From Chamaecrista fasciculata (lineage: Eukaryota; Streptophyta; Magnoliopsida; Fabales; Fabaceae): a stretch of 64,000 nucleotides of DNA. Shown one piece after another: positions 1-11,468 of this stretch; position 1 is the stretch's first letter, and each line of letters starts with the position of its first letter. The notes beneath the pieces were generated by a model, which did no database searches, had not been told where the DNA came from, and worked only from the letters and a program-made list of their open reading frames with translations. The position numbers were made by a program, and so were the translations under genes. Location of the stretch: contig QANZ01003540.1 of assembly GCA_003254925.1 (NCBI GenBank), positions 117,091 to 181,090 of the forward strand. The letters run 5' to 3'.

Positions 1-1700
1 GACAGGAAAACCAGCCGGGATTTTATCAGATGCTTCCAAGCTGATGGTCGTGAAACTCATTGATGGATACCTTGCTGAAATTGCAAAGGATCCCAATCTA
101 CCTTTGTCAAAGTTTGTTGAGCTTGCTGAGTTGGTCTCCGGCATCTCTCGTCCAGGTCATGATGGGCTATACCGGGCCATTGACATGTATCTTAAGGTAA
201 TGGTTCTTAAAACAGAATAATTCTTTGATTTCAATTGAATATTGCATCATGAATTTGGTAGAGTTTGATTGTATGCTGCTGCATTCAGTTTGTGATTTAA
301 TTCTGTGCCACATTTTTATTACATTAGCTGCTCTTTTCTGTGTTTGCTAAATGATGATTATACCTCTTGTGGGCTTGGGCTAGTATCCATTTTTTCCCTT
401 TAGGTATTGCACCCATGCTTGAACCTAGTCTCACCTTCATTATTAACCCTTGTCACAACAATATTTTACCAATAAACAATATTTTTCACCTAGACAAATT
501 CCAAAAGAATGAAGTTAATAAAATTTACAGTCAATTCAGTAGCACTTTATAGCTCAGGCCCTTCTGTCTAAGTTACATTTTTATTATGTTTGATTTATCG
601 TCAATTTAGTCAATTCAAGATGAAATGAATTTGTAGAATGAAAAATAGGAAATGAGGTGTAGTAGAAGAGAACATAAAGAATTAATGATATCAAGTAATG
701 AACATAATGTGAATAAAGTATATACACTTTATTATTGGGTGGATCAAGCTAATCCAATTTAGGCCTACCAAGTGGACCTAAATTTAAACTTTAAGCCAAT
801 TGGCCCAAATCACGTACGCGCCTGGGCCCAAGCCCATAAGTTGGGCTGGGCCAAGTACACTCATGGGCCAGCCTATACATTCTTCCAATTTCATCTTTCT
901 TTTTGAAAAGGAAAAAACTCAGGTAAGGTTCATGCAATCATAAGCTTGATTTATATTCTCTCTCTTCTATGATTGATCATACAAATTGTGTATTTAATAT
1001 TCTCTCTCTATCATGATCGGTCAAGCACAGAAATTTTGCCACGCGTGATATATTTATCAGATAATCTTATAACAGATATATAAGGAATTTTACTTAAATT
1101 TTGCCATATTGAAAACAGGTGCACCCAGGGATCAGCAAAGGTGACAGGAAGAGGATATGCCAGCTGATGGACTGCAAGAAGCTATCCGTGGATGCCTGCA
1201 TGCACGCCGTGCAAAATGAGAGGCTACCGTTGCGCGTGGTGGTGCAGGTGCTGTACTTTGAGCAGGTTAGGTCATCGGCTGCATCATCCGGCACCAGCAC
1301 TCCCGACATTATGCCGAGAGGAGTGCACGGAAGCTCAAGGTCTGGCAACACAGAAGATGAATTGGTGGATGGTTTGAGCACAGCCGAGGAACTGAAGGCA
1401 TTAAGGAAGGAACTTGCATCCTTGAGAATGAGCAATGGAGAAAAACATAGAGAAAATAGTAACAACAATGATATTAATATCATTAAGGGTAATAATAATA
1501 ATAATAATAATAATATTGGAGATAAGGCTGTGATTTCAAAAATGAAAGGTTTGCTTAAGTCAAAAAGGTCCTTCATAAGGATGTGGGCTACAAAAGGAGG
1601 TGAAAATAGTGGATCAGATTCATCAGATAGTATTGGTTCTGCTAACCCGGAAGAAGCTAAGTCTACACCTTCAAGAAATAGGAGGTATTCTGTTTCCTAG
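1..1700 (+). CDS. NPH3/RPT2-like (NRL) family protein, 3' two exons
   Basis: The gene enters from the left edge. Exon a (to 196) reads in frame from base 2 and carries the NPH3-domain text [20 protein letters not shown] and [16 protein letters not shown] intron (197-1118) follows, and exon b runs 1119-1700 to TAG. Exon b continues the NPH3 domain ([46 protein letters not shown]), then a short coiled-coil-like stretch ([18 protein letters not shown]), an asparagine-rich low-complexity run encoded by (AAT)n, and a basic serine-rich tail ending RRYSVS. The family consists of plant BTB-NPH3 adaptors at the plasma membrane, several acting with phototropins or in auxin transport; that role is family knowledge. 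The BTB domain and start lie outside the window. The tail has a serine third from the end after arginines, resembling the C-terminal 14-3-3 site of NPH3. The exact NRL member is not assigned. Confidence 0.93.
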
Positions 1701-2122
1701 ATCTACTACCCCTTCTTTTTCTTTCTTTATTTCTTTCATTTTGGTCCTCAAGTTTAGTTTCTATTATTTAACTTTGAAAACAGTAAGGTGCATATAAGTC
1801 TGAAAGAGAGAGCAGAGTATTGTGAATGAAGAAGAATGGAAAATGTAATCCTTTCATTTGGCATTCATTCTAAATATCATATATGCTAGTTAATGAATAC
1901 TGTCTGTATCGTATAATTTTGGTGCAAAGACGAATGTATTTAGTTATTGCAATCTGCCACAATATATTGCAGAAGCCAACACGAACGGTCCAATCGAATG
2001 ATGTTGCAAATAATGTCTGCATCCTATAATTTTGGTGCAAAGACGGTAATGCACATCAATTGATCCCTGTGAGACTGTAATATAATTCAATCTCAAACAA
2101 AATGAATTCTATAAATTAATAA
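1701..2122. other. 3' flank of the NPH3-like gene
   Basis: Probable 3' UTR and downstream sequence. The phrase TATAATTTTGGTGCAAAGACG occurs twice (about 1911 and 2022). The phrase CCACAATATATTGCAGAAGCC (about 1957) recurs near 18701. No gene is seen. Confidence 0.6.
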
Positions 2123-3184
2123 GGGTAAAATACAGGAAAGGTACCTGTGGTTTGGTCTAATCTCACTTTTATGACGTGTGGTTTCAAAAGTTGCACAATA
2201 GGTACCTGTGTGTTTCGCCGTTAAACAGAAGCAGTACTTGTGTAATTTTTCGTTAAATTTTTGACGGAAAAAGTAATACTTGTGGTTTCAAAAGTTGCAC
2301 ATTAGGTATCTGTCGTTTTGCTGAAGCTTGAACTACATATTAGCTTCATATTTTGAACATTAAACGATGAAACCCAACACTCTCTTCATCTTAATCATTA
2401 TCTTCTTCCCATAAACTCAACAAACCCTCATTTCTCATACGAATTTCAAATTCCACTCATCTAATTAAATCAGAAATTACACACACACACATAGATATAG
2501 ATTAATCAGAAATCACCCGAATTATTATCTCCAAATTTCTCGGCAGATTTTGAAGCAATTTCAAATATTTAGGGTTTCTAATTTGATTTGATGAAATTAG
2601 GGTTGTTGAAATTGCAGATCGAAGAGGGGTTTTGTAATACCCCAAGGTACCATGTTAGACATTAGACTTAACATTTGACTTAAAAGTAAATTGTGTAGTT
2701 AATCTAGAAGTCCTTATGAGCTTGTGGTTAAATTTTGAGAGCAGCCTGACAAAAAAATTTTATCCGTGTTTCATTTTAATTTTATTATAAGACACTTTTG
2801 AGTAAGAAATAATAAATTATAGATAATATTTTTGTAAGGAAAATATATATTTGGAACCTGCTATTTTCAATGAATCCAACAATATAATTTTTTTCAAAAA
2901 TCTCTATTTCTAGAACTTTTGAGTTTTATGGACTGTTTTGAAAGAATTTAAATGTTTTTGGGCAATACTATGAATCTAGCCTCTTTCTCCTTGCATAAGA
3001 ATTACTTTTTTGCCCCCATATTTGGCCAAAATAGCAAAACAACCCTTTCTTTAACGGAAAATTACACAAGTACTGCTTCTGTTTAACGACGAAACACACA
3101 GGTACCTTATGTGCAACTTTTGAAACCACACATCATAAAAGTGAGATTAGGCCAAACCACAGGTACTTTTCCTGTATTTTACCC
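2123..3184. mobile_element. Mutator-like non-autonomous element (MULE/MITE), 1062 bp
   Basis: Terminal inverted repeats begin GGGTAAAATACAGG and end in the complement CCTGTATTTTACCC; about 150 bp can be paired by eye. The element is flanked by a perfect 9-bp direct repeat, AATTAATAA (2114-2122 and 3185-3193), the hallmark of Mutator-type insertion. The interior is AT-rich with no recognisable coding capacity and no transposase. A related flanking sequence lacking the element lies in inverted orientation at about 18735-18870. Confidence 0.9.
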
Positions 3185-3475
3185 AATTAATAATAATTTA
3201 AACTATCAATTTAATCTTTTGATTATACATGCATATTATTATTTTAATCTTTTAAAGTTTTTTAGATAATTGATTTAGTCTCCCAAAACTTATGACTTGT
3301 TTCATTTTAGTCCCTTTAAAAATTGAATTGTACAATAGACAAATATTCATCATTATATATATATATATATATATATAGAGGGACTAGTTAACTTGAAACA
3401 AGTTATGAATTTTAAAGAATTAAATCAAATATTTCAAAAAATCAGGAACTGAATAATATTGATTATACCTTAGAG

Positions 3476-4370
3476 TAGGGGTGTGTCAAATGGTTGGGTT
3501 GGGTTCTAAATGATTGAGTCATTATAGGTCATTGACCTATTTATGATCCATTTATATTTGTTAAATGAGTCATAAAATTAAGAGTGACTCAACTCTATCA
3601 ATCTTAAAATATTTATATTATTCGATTTATTTAATAATTAAATTATTTAATAAAATTAAAGATTAATTATATAATTTGTAAACTAATTAACGAGAATAAT
3701 ATTTAAATTATTTAGATTTCAGACTAAACTGGATTCTTTTTTTTAGATTTTCGACTGATATGAAATCTCCACTTTCTTCCATTTTTTTTCAAAATTACAT
3801 TTTGACCCCAAACTTTTTTTTTTCTATTTTTCATTTTAGTCCTTAAATATCATGATCTAGGGACATTTTTGTAAATTTTGAAAATATTTGGGGGCATTCT
3901 GTAATTTTTACAAGAACTTTGAAGTTCATCTTCCACTAAACACATTTTGTAGGACTAAAATGTATTCATTTTCTAAACCTAGGACTAATATGTTATTTTA
4001 CCCTTTTTCCAATATTTTCAAAATTACATTTTGACCCAAAAACTTTTTTTATAATTTTCATTTTAGTCCTCACATATTATGGTTCAAGGATGTTTTTGTA
4101 AATTTTGAAATTATTTTGGGAAATTTTGTGATTTTTGCAAAAATTTATGAAATTCATATTCACAATCTCCATAAAACTACGTAGTTTTGACACAAATTTG
4201 GGTTGGATAAACTATGTGTTTGACCTAACCCGACCCAATTTTTTGTAGGTCAAATTTGACCCAACCCATCCTAACCCATTATTTAAATGGGTTTGGTTGA
4301 GTTTGAGTTGATTAATTTTGTAATCGGATTAGTTGAGTTGATGGGTTTTGAGTTGACTTTGCCACACCCT
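3476..4370. mobile_element. hAT-like non-autonomous element, ~895 bp
   Basis: It starts TAGGGGTGTGTCAAATGG and ends TTTGCCACACCCT, with GGGTTGGGTT-type arms inside. Length and internal order match the element at 13896-14787, so the two are copies of one family. I could not see a clear 8-bp target duplication here, and the copy looks older. Confidence 0.72.
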
Positions 4371-4494
4371 TTAAAAAAATAGTTACTTTTTTATATTTTA
4401 TAAAATTTTCTACCTAATAATTAAAATTTAAAGAGTTCTACACATTTTACTCAGAATGCTTTAAAGGGTGTGTGGGACAATTTTTTCTTTCTAA

Positions 4495-6020
4495 GGGTAA
4501 AATACAAAATACGTACTTGTGGTTTGACCCGATTTCACATAACTGCTGTGTGGTTTAAAACGTCTCACTTTGGGTACTTGTGTGTTTTGACGTTACCCAC
4601 GTTAAATACTTGAACTTTTTTTTTCGTTAGAACTTAGACGGAATAAGCATATGACTTAGTAAAAAATCAAATTTTGGTCCTAAAACTATTTTTTATTTCA
4701 TTTTGGTCTTGAAACTTTCATCCTCCTTCATCTCCATTTCCATCTCTCTCTTCTTCTTCTTCTTCTTCATTCTTCGGACCACCGTCGCCGCCGCCACCGC
4801 CAGGTTCATCATCATCATTATCATCATCTCTTCTTCTTCCTCTCACCATCTTCAAACCCCATATTTTAAACCCAGTGCACAGTTCATCCTCCATCTTCAA
4901 TTCCTAAACCTTTGAAACCCAATCTTCCTCCATCACTGCTCGCCGTCGACGCCATGAACCACCACAGAAACCGTCGACCTTCTGCCTGGAATCCTCCGCC
5001 TCTGATCTGTCAAACCCAGATCAGCCCGAAGAACAACCTCCACAGATGAAAACGCGTCGATCTCCGTCAAACACAAACCCAGAAATTGCCGTCGTTTCCC
5101 AGTCGCACACCCACGCGATTCACTGCCGCGAACCACCACAGAAAACGCCGACGTCCACTGCCAACCAGACCTGTGCAATCATCGGCGACAAACACCCCTA
5201 TGCACCTTCTCGTTGACGGAAAAGCAAGAAAACAAGCACCTCTGTTGCGTTCTTGAATTGGAAATTAGAAGAGTGGCTGAGCAACGAATTGAAGTTTGTT
5301 TGGAGTTGGAATCGAGAGAGACGAACCAGAGTGAGAGAGAGGAAGAAGAAGGTGTTTTTTGTTTAAATTTAATTCTGATCTTAATTTCTTTTTTATTCTT
5401 ATGTTTTGATCCAATTAATGCAAAAATTATAGAGAAAAAGGTTCTTAAAGCAAAAATTCAAACTTTTAGGAGATAAAAATCGATTTTGTCTTTTTTTTTT
5501 TCTAATGGAAAAATGGATGGAAAACGTTTGAGGGACTAAATGTGCCAAGTTTTGGAGATAAAAATTTTCATTCTTAATTATAAATTGAAGACAAATTTGT
5601 GGTTGAACTAAGAATAACGGTTAAAATTGAGATAAAATCACATTTTGGAGATCAAAATAAAAAAAAATGTGAAACTTTGAGGACAAAACTGAAATAAAAA
5701 ATAACTTTTATGACCAAAATGAAACTTATTTTATAGTTTGAAAACCAAAAATGAGATTTTAACGTTTGAGTGGAAATCAACGACTAAGATGCAAGAGAAA
5801 TTAACAGTTAATATGCAATAGAAATCGAAGGCTAAGATACATTGGAAGTCGATGACTAAGATTGCGCCACGATTTTCTATTAAAATTAACGGAACAAAAA
5901 CACATGTACCCTAGTTGCTAAACAACACATATCTCAGGTATCCAAAGTGAGACGTTTTAAAGCACACAACATTGATGTGAAATCGAGCCAAACCATAGGT
6001 ATATTTTTTGTATTTTACCC
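4495..6020. mobile_element. Mutator-like non-autonomous element with GC-rich interior, 1526 bp
   Basis: Inverted ends start GGGTAAAATACAAAA and finish TTTTGTATTTTACCC. Flanking 9-mers are TCTTTCTAA (4486-4494) and TATTTCTAA (6021-6029), 8 of 9 identical. The ends are related to the 2123-3184 element. Between about 4700 and 5210 the composition changes abruptly to GC-rich, codon-like sequence (CGCCGCC and similar runs), as in Pack-MULEs that have picked up host DNA. I do not recognise a protein there, and the open frames are short in both directions. Confidence 0.85.
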
Positions 6021-6029
6021 TATTTCTAA

Positions 6030-6783
6030 AAACTCAAATCAGTTCATACTTAATAGAGCCACAACTAATTTGAGTTTTCATGAACGAGAAGCACATATGA
6101 TTTAACACTGAAAATTATATTGTTTTCCAACTTTTAATTAATTTGTAAAAAATTAGTATAAATACAACTTGAGAATTCAGGTCTGCATATTATTCATACA
6201 ACAAAAACTCTCACATTCCAATCATCATATAAGGTTAGAATAAAGTCTTGTTCTACACCATTTTCTTTAACTCTCAATGTGGCCTGTATTTCCCTCTTAG
6301 ATGTGGTTTGAGAATTTTACACAAAATTGAATGAAGAATTGCTAATTAACTTAAGGAAGATTTGTCAATTACCATCAATATTGTGATAATGCCCAATCCA
6401 CTACTAAAAGGAGAAGTGTCATAATCCTGTTTCTCCAAGTGGAACAATTTACAATAAGGTTAAATTAGATAGATAAATATATATTTTATGGCATTAATTT
6501 AATTTTTTGAGTATGAGATTTATCCAAACAGCTTATGAATTGTGAAGATTATAATATATTTAATGGTAATAAACAAAAGAAGGAAACTATTTAAGAGTAT
6601 GCATTATGATCAAACTTAAAAATAAAATATAAAGAATGTGTAGTTTCAAAAAGAAAAAAAAGCTAAACTTTCACTTTATATATTTGAAAAAGTATTTATA
6701 AGTTTAACTAAAAATTTCAAGAATAACTTTTCTTCTTTGGCCAAGAATTTAAATATACAGCCTTGCAAAATAGCTAGTTAATT
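6030..6783. other. AT-rich intergenic stretch
   Basis: No open frame, RNA gene or clear repeat end is seen between the MULE and the next hAT-like element. Confidence 0.6.
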
Positions 6784-6791
6784 CATATATG

Positions 6792-7237
6792 TAGGGGGGG
6801 GCATTTTTTTTTAGAAAATTAGAATGTTTAAATATATTAAGATTAAATAAAAATGGACCAAATTGATAAAAAATTAAATGTGTGATGGACCAAAATGTGA
6901 CTTTAGCTAGAAAAAATCAGTGAGGTAGAAAAAATAAAATGAGAGGAGGTTTTAAAAAAATTGGAGAAATGTAGAAGAAATGAAATAAAATGGACCAAAT
7001 TGAAAAGTTAACAAACTTGTGAGAGAACAAATGTAGTTTTAGCCACCAAAAAAGTAAATGAAGTATTAAAATTAGGAATTGTAGGAGTAGAGGTTCAAAC
7101 CCATGCTCATTGGGGGGCCAAATACATCATCTCCACTAAGCTAAAGGTTACACTTTAGTCAATTATGGTCACATTTTATATATGTTAGCAAAAATTTGGT
7201 GGGGCCATGGCCCCCACCGCCCCTAGCTCCGTCCCAG
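6792..7237. mobile_element. hAT-like MITE, ~446 bp
   Basis: The right end reads GGCCATGGCCCCCACCGCCC followed by CTAGCTCCGTCCCAG, a terminus type common in plant hAT-like repeats. CATATATG is present on both sides (6784-6791 and 7238-7245); the match extends to CATATATGTA if the element starts two bases later. No coding capacity. Confidence 0.72.
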
Positions 7238-7377
7238 CATATATGTACTGTAAATACACATGACCATGAATATATCAAACTAATCTAAATTAAACAAGAA
7301 CGTACCATGCAAAAATAGAATTGAAGATTAATGAAAGAAAATGGCATATAAATAATTATATAATATAGGTATACTCA

Positions 7378-7599
7378 CTATTGTGGAGACACATACAAAA
7401 AGTTGTGAACATTGTCAATCAAAGATTCCACTAGTTTGATGTTGGCCTCATTACTTATTTTATCCAAAACACGACCATATTTGAACATGAGGTCTTGTGA
7501 GTCATGCATTAGAATCAGAGATTTCAAATCCATTATATTCCTATACAGATTAATTGCTAAAAGCAAAGGGTTTGATAAAATAAATAGTCCCATTTTCAT
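7378..7599 (-). pseudogene. Unidentified exon-like fragment, paralogous to 18864-19130
   Basis: On the minus strand a 73-codon open stretch includes MDLKSLILMHDSQDLM. A second copy at about 19130-18864 (minus) reads MDLQYLILMQDPHDLM and then frameshifts. The two also share a segment ending near LVESLIDNVHNFL / LIDSIIGNVEKFL. The conservation of coding-like spacing suggests a decayed gene or transposon exon. I do not recognise the family. Confidence 0.4.
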
Positions 7600-7683
7600 A
7601 ATACGAGGACAACAAATAAGGCAAGTAAAAGGCTATCAAGTATCAAGTTGTAATTGTATCACTTTTTTAAAGAAACAAAATTG

Positions 7684-8165
7684 GTCAAAATTTCATTTTG
7701 GTCCTCAAACTATGGGATAAATTTTATTTTGATCATAAAACTATTTTTCGTTCTGTTTTAATCCTCAAACTTTCACATTTGTTTTGCTTTAGTCTCCAAA
7801 ATGTGATTACGTCGTTGACAATTGAGATGAATTATTTCTCTCTCATGTATCATAAGTAGTGATTGTTAAAGAGAAGGAAATTTTCATTATTAATCATAAA
7901 TTGGAGACAAATTTGTAATTAATTTTTCTTTCGAATAGTAAACTTTTCTTTTAAAGAGTGAAACTTTTTATTTTTCTCTTTGTCAACTCACTTATTATTG
8001 CACATATAAAAGAAAAATGATTCATCTTAATTGTCTAAGTTAGAAATAAAAGCAAAAGTCGGATGAAATAACATTTTCGGGATAAAGAAAAAACAAATAT
8101 GAAAGTTTGAGGACCGAATTAAAACAAAAAATAATTTTAGAACCAAAATAAGTTTTAGACTTTTA
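7684..8165. repeat. Inverted-repeat element, MULE/MITE-like (approximate ends)
   Basis: The left arm (CATTTTGGTCCTCAAACTAT and following) pairs imperfectly with the right arm around 8090-8165 (GAAAGTTTGAGGACCGAATT). The arm text resembles the inner arms of the 4495-6020 element. No target duplication was found. Confidence 0.55.
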
Positions 8166-8769
8166 CGAAAACGAACTGACTGAAAAAAAAATCCCTCGTA
8201 TTCATGTTTCCTATTTTTAAAACTTACAAAACAAAACGAAAAAGGAATCTTGTTCTCTTTATATTGTTTCCTCCTCCATTCTATGGTTATTAATTAGAGC
8301 AAACTCCCTTTTTGGTCCCTCAATTGTTACTGAGTCGAGGAATCGGTCCCTCAATTGTGGGAAACTACAACTCAGTCCCTCAATTGTACAATCCCGTTTA
8401 CGTTTTGGTCCCTCACGTCTGGTCCGTTAGTGATAGAGGTGTTAAGTGATGACGTGTCACCGTTATCTGCTTAGGTGGCCGTTAAATGCTTAGTTGAGGG
8501 ACCAAATCCTCGACTCAGTAACAATTAAGGGACCAAAAACGGGGTTTGCTCAAATTGGTATCCAACTCATTTCCACTTGACACCTCATTAAAACTACTCT
8601 CTTGCAATTTGGTCCCAAAACCCCTAAATCCCCTAAAACTTTTTTTTAATCATCTTTTTCATCTTCTTCATTCATTTTAGTCCCAAATGCTAAAAATAAA
8701 ATTGTAAAGTATCCCAAAACCCTTCCAAACATTCCAATTTAGTCCTTAAATGTATTAAATACCCTAAAA

Positions 8770-8990
8770 CTTAAGCCCCAAACTCTAAACCCTAAACCCT
8801 AAATCCTAAACTCTAAACCCTAAAACCCTCAACCCTAAAACCCTAAATTCCTAAAATTGTAAAGTGTCCCAAAACTCTTCCAAACATTCCAATTTAGTCC
8901 TTAAAAGTATTAAAAACCCTAAAATCCTAAAACCCTAAACCCTAAAACCCTAAACCCCTAAACCCTAAATCCTAAACCCCTAAAAAACTA
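8770..8990. repeat. Degenerate plant-telomere-type repeats (CCCTAAA)n
   Basis: Many copies of CCCTAAA and CCCTAAAA/CCTAAAC variants lie in the left arm of the 8297-10333 element. The mirrored arm has a shorter GGGTTTAGGGTTTTAGGG run near 9843-9870. Because they sit inside a transposon arm they are interstitial, not a chromosome end. Confidence 0.8.
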
Positions 8991-9330
8991 CTCTCTTGCA
9001 ATTTGGTCCCTAAATCCTACTTTCCTCTTCATCTTTCATCATCTTTCATCATCTTCATCTTCTCATCCACTCCAAACCCCAAACCACAAAACCCTAAAAC
9101 TACACAACCAAAAATCACCAAAGATTACACAAGTTTCATCAATTCATCAATTCTTGATTAAAAAAAATTAGTTCATCATCAGTTCATATCATCATCATCA
9201 TCAGTTCATCAGTTCATCATCCAAAAATTAAAAAAAAATCAGTTCATATCATCACCATCATCATCATTCATCAGCCGAAAAGCTCTGTGGCAGCGAAGGA
9301 AGGAATCGAGAAGCTTAGAGACTCATGAGA

Positions 9331-9480
9331 GAGAAAGCAAGTCGCGACAGAGTGAACATGTGGCGTCGTTGAGCTTTTCATGGAGTGAACCTGATGGTCG
9401 CGACAGAGACTCAAAAGCGAACGACCGAAATGGGTAAACGACGACGGCGACGACGAGTTTTCATCATCACTCGCAGGCAT
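9331..9480 (-). pseudogene. Captured 5' fragment resembling ROH1/BPS1-like (DUF793) gene
   Basis: Reading minus from ATG at 9480, the first ~40 codons include SSFTHFGRSLLSLCRDHQVH and SMKSST. This matches the conserved N-terminus of ROH1/BYPASS1-like proteins (an FGRS-L-SLRRDQVHSM pattern). The open frame continues to 9271 but loses resemblance. It sits in the middle of a MULE with long inverted repeats, so I infer a captured first exon plus 5' UTR, not a gene. The identification rests on one short motif recalled from the family and needs a protein search. Confidence 0.5.
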
Positions 9481-10344
9481 TCTCTCGGAATTTCTTCAAA
9501 ATCGAAAGAAACCCCAAACTTTCTCCCCCAATTCGAATTCGAACCCTAAGAAATGAATGAATGTATCTCGCGACGCCCAAAATGGTTGTGAACTTGAAAT
9601 CAAACCCAGAAATTGAAGAATCGAGCGAGAGAATGTTTAAGGATTTGAAGAATGAGCCATTTTGATGTTTGAGGATTTGGTTGAAGCAGTAGGATCGGCG
9701 GTGAGGAATGAAAGATGAAAGAGGAATGAGGATGAAGATGAAGAAATTAGGGTTCAGGGACTAAAATGTTTTTTTAATTATGATTTAATAAATTGAGAAT
9801 AATGGGATAAAATGAATGAACTCAAAGTAGATTTTTTTTTCAGGGTTTAGGGTTTTAGGGTTTTTAATACATTTAAGGACTAAATTGGAATGTTTGGAAA
9901 GGTTTTGGGATACTTTACAATTTTATTTTTAGGATTTGGGACTAAAATGAATGAAGAAGATGAAAAAGATGAAGAAGAGGATTAAAAAAAGTTTTAGGGG
10001 ATTTAGGGGTTTTGGGACCAAATTGCAAGAGAGTAGTTTGAATGAGGTGTCAAGTGGAAATGAGTTGGATATTAATTTGAGCAAACCCCCTTTTTGGTCC
10101 CTCAATTGTTACTGAGTCGAGGATTTGGTCCCTCAACTAAGCATTTAACGGCCACCTAAGCAGATAACGGTGACACGTCATCACTTAACACCTCTATCAC
10201 TAACGGACCAGACGTGAGGGACCAAAACGTAAACGGGATTGTACAATTGAGGGACTGAGTTGTAGTTTCCTACAATTGAGGGACCGATTCCTCGACTCAG
10301 TAACAATTGAGGGACCAAAAAGGGGGTTGGCTCTATTAATTAAT

Positions 10345-10769
10345 GGTCAAAGGGTAGCTTTGGTATTAAATGTAGCAAAATATTTCATTTTGGTCCAAAA
10401 ATATTGAATTTGATCATATTTCTCTTGTCTCTCATTTCAAATTCAAAAGACTTGTTAAGAGTAACTCATAGCTCTGAATTCGTCGCATTCGAATTTAAAA
10501 CGAAAAAGATATGATCGATTTTACTTGTTTGACCGTGAAACAAAAGGTATGTTTTTAGGACTGATTTGACCTCATTTGCTCACGATTCAATTGGTTAGAA
10601 AAGTACTTTTTGAGAATAATATGTAGCTTTAAACATGTCACATTCGAACTTGAAACGAGAAAAATATAACTATATATATTTAATAGTTTGGGACCAAAAT
10701 AAAACATTTTACCAATATTTAGGACCAATTTGAGCATTTTTAATAAAGGACCAAAATGACTCTTTAACC
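10345..10769. mobile_element. Short Mutator-like element, ~425 bp
   Basis: Ends GGTCAAAGGGTAGCTTTGG and (complement) GGTTAAAGAGTCATTTTGG are inverted relatives. Flanking 9-mers TTAATTAAT and TAAATTAAT differ at one base. It lies almost directly beside the 8297-10333 element, whose target copy overlaps its flank. No coding capacity. Confidence 0.6.
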
Positions 10770-11292
10770 TAAATTAATTATGGTTTATTCAATCAATAAG
10801 AAATTAATTTAGCTAAGTAATAAGTAATTTATTTGATATTATTTTAGTAATATTTCGTATTCAAAAGTTTAACACACATATATTTATTTAATTAGTTACA
10901 CCACAAATCAAGAAGAATGAAATATATATGCATATATTCTATTTTTCTAAAAAAAAAAAAGAAAATACTAAATCATGAATGCTAATATTGAAGATGTCCA
11001 TAATCTTTTAAATTTTTGAATAAAAAATATTTTATGGATACTTATTTTCATATCAATTTCCTTATAACGGAAATAAAAACTAATCCCCTCTGCTTTTTTG
11101 ACTGTGCAATACAATATTTAAACCAATCCATAAAAGTTGAACCCTAGTTTTAAAATCGAAAAAGAATCTTCGATTACACATATATATCAAACAAACCTTA
11201 CGGGGTTCCTAACTAGCTAGTTCTTTTTGGTTCTGCAGATTCACTGAATTCCCTTAGCTTCGATCTTCATAAGAGTTTGAATTATAATTATT
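10770..11292. other. Upstream region of the broken F-box/DUF295 gene
   Basis: AT-rich sequence preceding the ATG at 11293. Any promoter of the F-box gene would lie here, but I see no distinctive elements. Confidence 0.4.
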
Positions 11293-11468
11293 ATGTCTCA
11301 AGAGAGAAATCTGGCTTCCGAATTAGAGTCATGCCCATGGCTTGTATACACATATGGTCGTTACACAAAATACCAAGTTTTTTGCTCTCTGTCTGATCCT
11401 CACACATTGATCTACCGCAAGAGAATCCCTACTTTGAGTGCTGATTCTAACATCCCTACTTTGAATAC

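Larger units (their letters stand above)
8297..10333. mobile_element. Long-inverted-repeat Mutator-like element (Pack-MULE candidate), 2037 bp
   Basis: Ends are GAGCAAACTCCCTTTTTGG and the near-complement CCAAAAAGGGGGTTGGCTC. A perfect 9-bp duplication TATTAATTA flanks it (8288-8296, 10334-10342). The two halves mirror each other for roughly 690 bp per arm. Each outermost ~255 bp (8297-8551 and 10078-10333) is itself an inverted repeat with the same terminal sequence, so the element looks like two MITE copies bracketing a palindromic middle. The arms contain degenerate telomere-type repeats. The central part holds a fragment resembling the start of a ROH1/BPS1-like gene. Confidence 0.88.

Noticed and set aside
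1094-1576. 160-codon antisense frame with a leucine-rich start opposite the NPH3-like exon
   Set aside because: The sense strand is a recognised conserved domain. The antisense leucine run comes from the complement of the (AAT)n tract.
2635-2760. TGTAATACCCC start as a solo gypsy LTR nested in the 2123-3184 MULE
   Set aside because: The phrase resembles some LTR starts, but I saw no matching CA end or 5-bp duplication.
4703-4915. 70-codon frame with an apparent signal peptide
   Set aside because: It is made of pyrimidine-rich and ATC/TCT low-complexity repeats inside a MULE, with no family resemblance.
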